Shown here in pieces: positions 5,373 to 5,428 of a stretch of DNA of 5,428 nt. The stretch comes from Pyrodictiaceae archaeon. Its GTDB lineage: Archaea > Thermoproteota > Thermoprotei_A > Sulfolobales > Pyrodictiaceae. Position 1 is the stretch's first letter; every line of letters begins with the position of its first letter. The DNA lies in the NCBI GenBank assembly GCA_027046105.1, contig JALTZQ010000047.1, forward strand, positions 1 through 5,428. Reading direction: 5' to 3'. The translations under genes and the position numbers were made by a program. A model generated the notes under the pieces. That model ran no database searches. It had not been told where the DNA came from and saw nothing but the letters and a program-made list of their open reading frames with translations.

Positions 5373-5428
5373 ACACGAGTACGAAGACAACATTAGTGAT
5401 TAGCATAGAAAATGCACAAATATAATAG

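Noticed and set aside
1..5428. CRISPR array, tRNA or rRNA gene, or insertion sequence
   Set aside because: I saw no regularly spaced long repeats, no tRNA-like cloverleaf and no transposase-like protein in any frame.

Overview
The window looks like genomic DNA of a hyperthermophilic crenarchaeon, probably of the Desulfurococcales/Pyrodictiaceae type. That assignment rests on codon use (AGG/AGA, ATA and CTA frequent), on TTG and GTG starts with little Shine-Dalgarno sequence, on TATA-like boxes at leaderless spacing, and on the protein families (an archaeal-type AAA ATPase with a winged-helix tail, and an archaeal GspE/FlaI-like ATPase paired with a single-domain TadC/FlaJ-like membrane protein). 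It was made by reading, not by a search.

Layout. Positions 1-434 (minus) hold the first 144 codons of a gene that runs off the left edge; it is an open frame without any stop and may be a GNAT-like protein. A divergent control region of about 100 bp (435-534) separates it from a plus-strand ATPase gene (535-1641). This spacer holds a TATA-like box, an AGGAGG-ATG with a five-codon mini-ORF, and an array of three GTAACC half-sites with 20-bp periodicity that also forms a perfect 9-bp inverted repeat. After a 97-bp gap comes a plus-strand gene (1739-2728) for a 329-residue protein with two CxxC pairs, possibly a degenerate HNH-like zinc finger. It converges, with stop codons overlapping on a shared CTAG, on a minus-strand pair: a T2SF/TadC-like membrane protein (2725-3690) and, transcribed ahead of it, a secretion/pilus ATPase (3700-5277). 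Positions 5278-5428 are an intergenic region with TATA-like boxes and a palindrome touching the ATPase start codon.

How the genes work together. The two minus-strand genes, 9 nt apart, form the motor half of an archaeal type IV pilus or type II secretion-like machine: a cytoplasmic ATPase that drives assembly and the membrane platform it works on. No pilin, prepilin peptidase or accessory gene lies inside the window, so the exported substrate is unknown. The left half (ATPase with winged helix, zinc-finger protein, divergent small gene) has no evident link to the pilus pair.

The most unusual places are the 5' end of the AAA ATPase gene, where a 43-bp segment bounded by GTTGC repeats separates a good ribosome-binding site and ATG from the conserved reading frame, and an abrupt switch of strand composition at about position 480. 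No complete new system can be claimed from this window.
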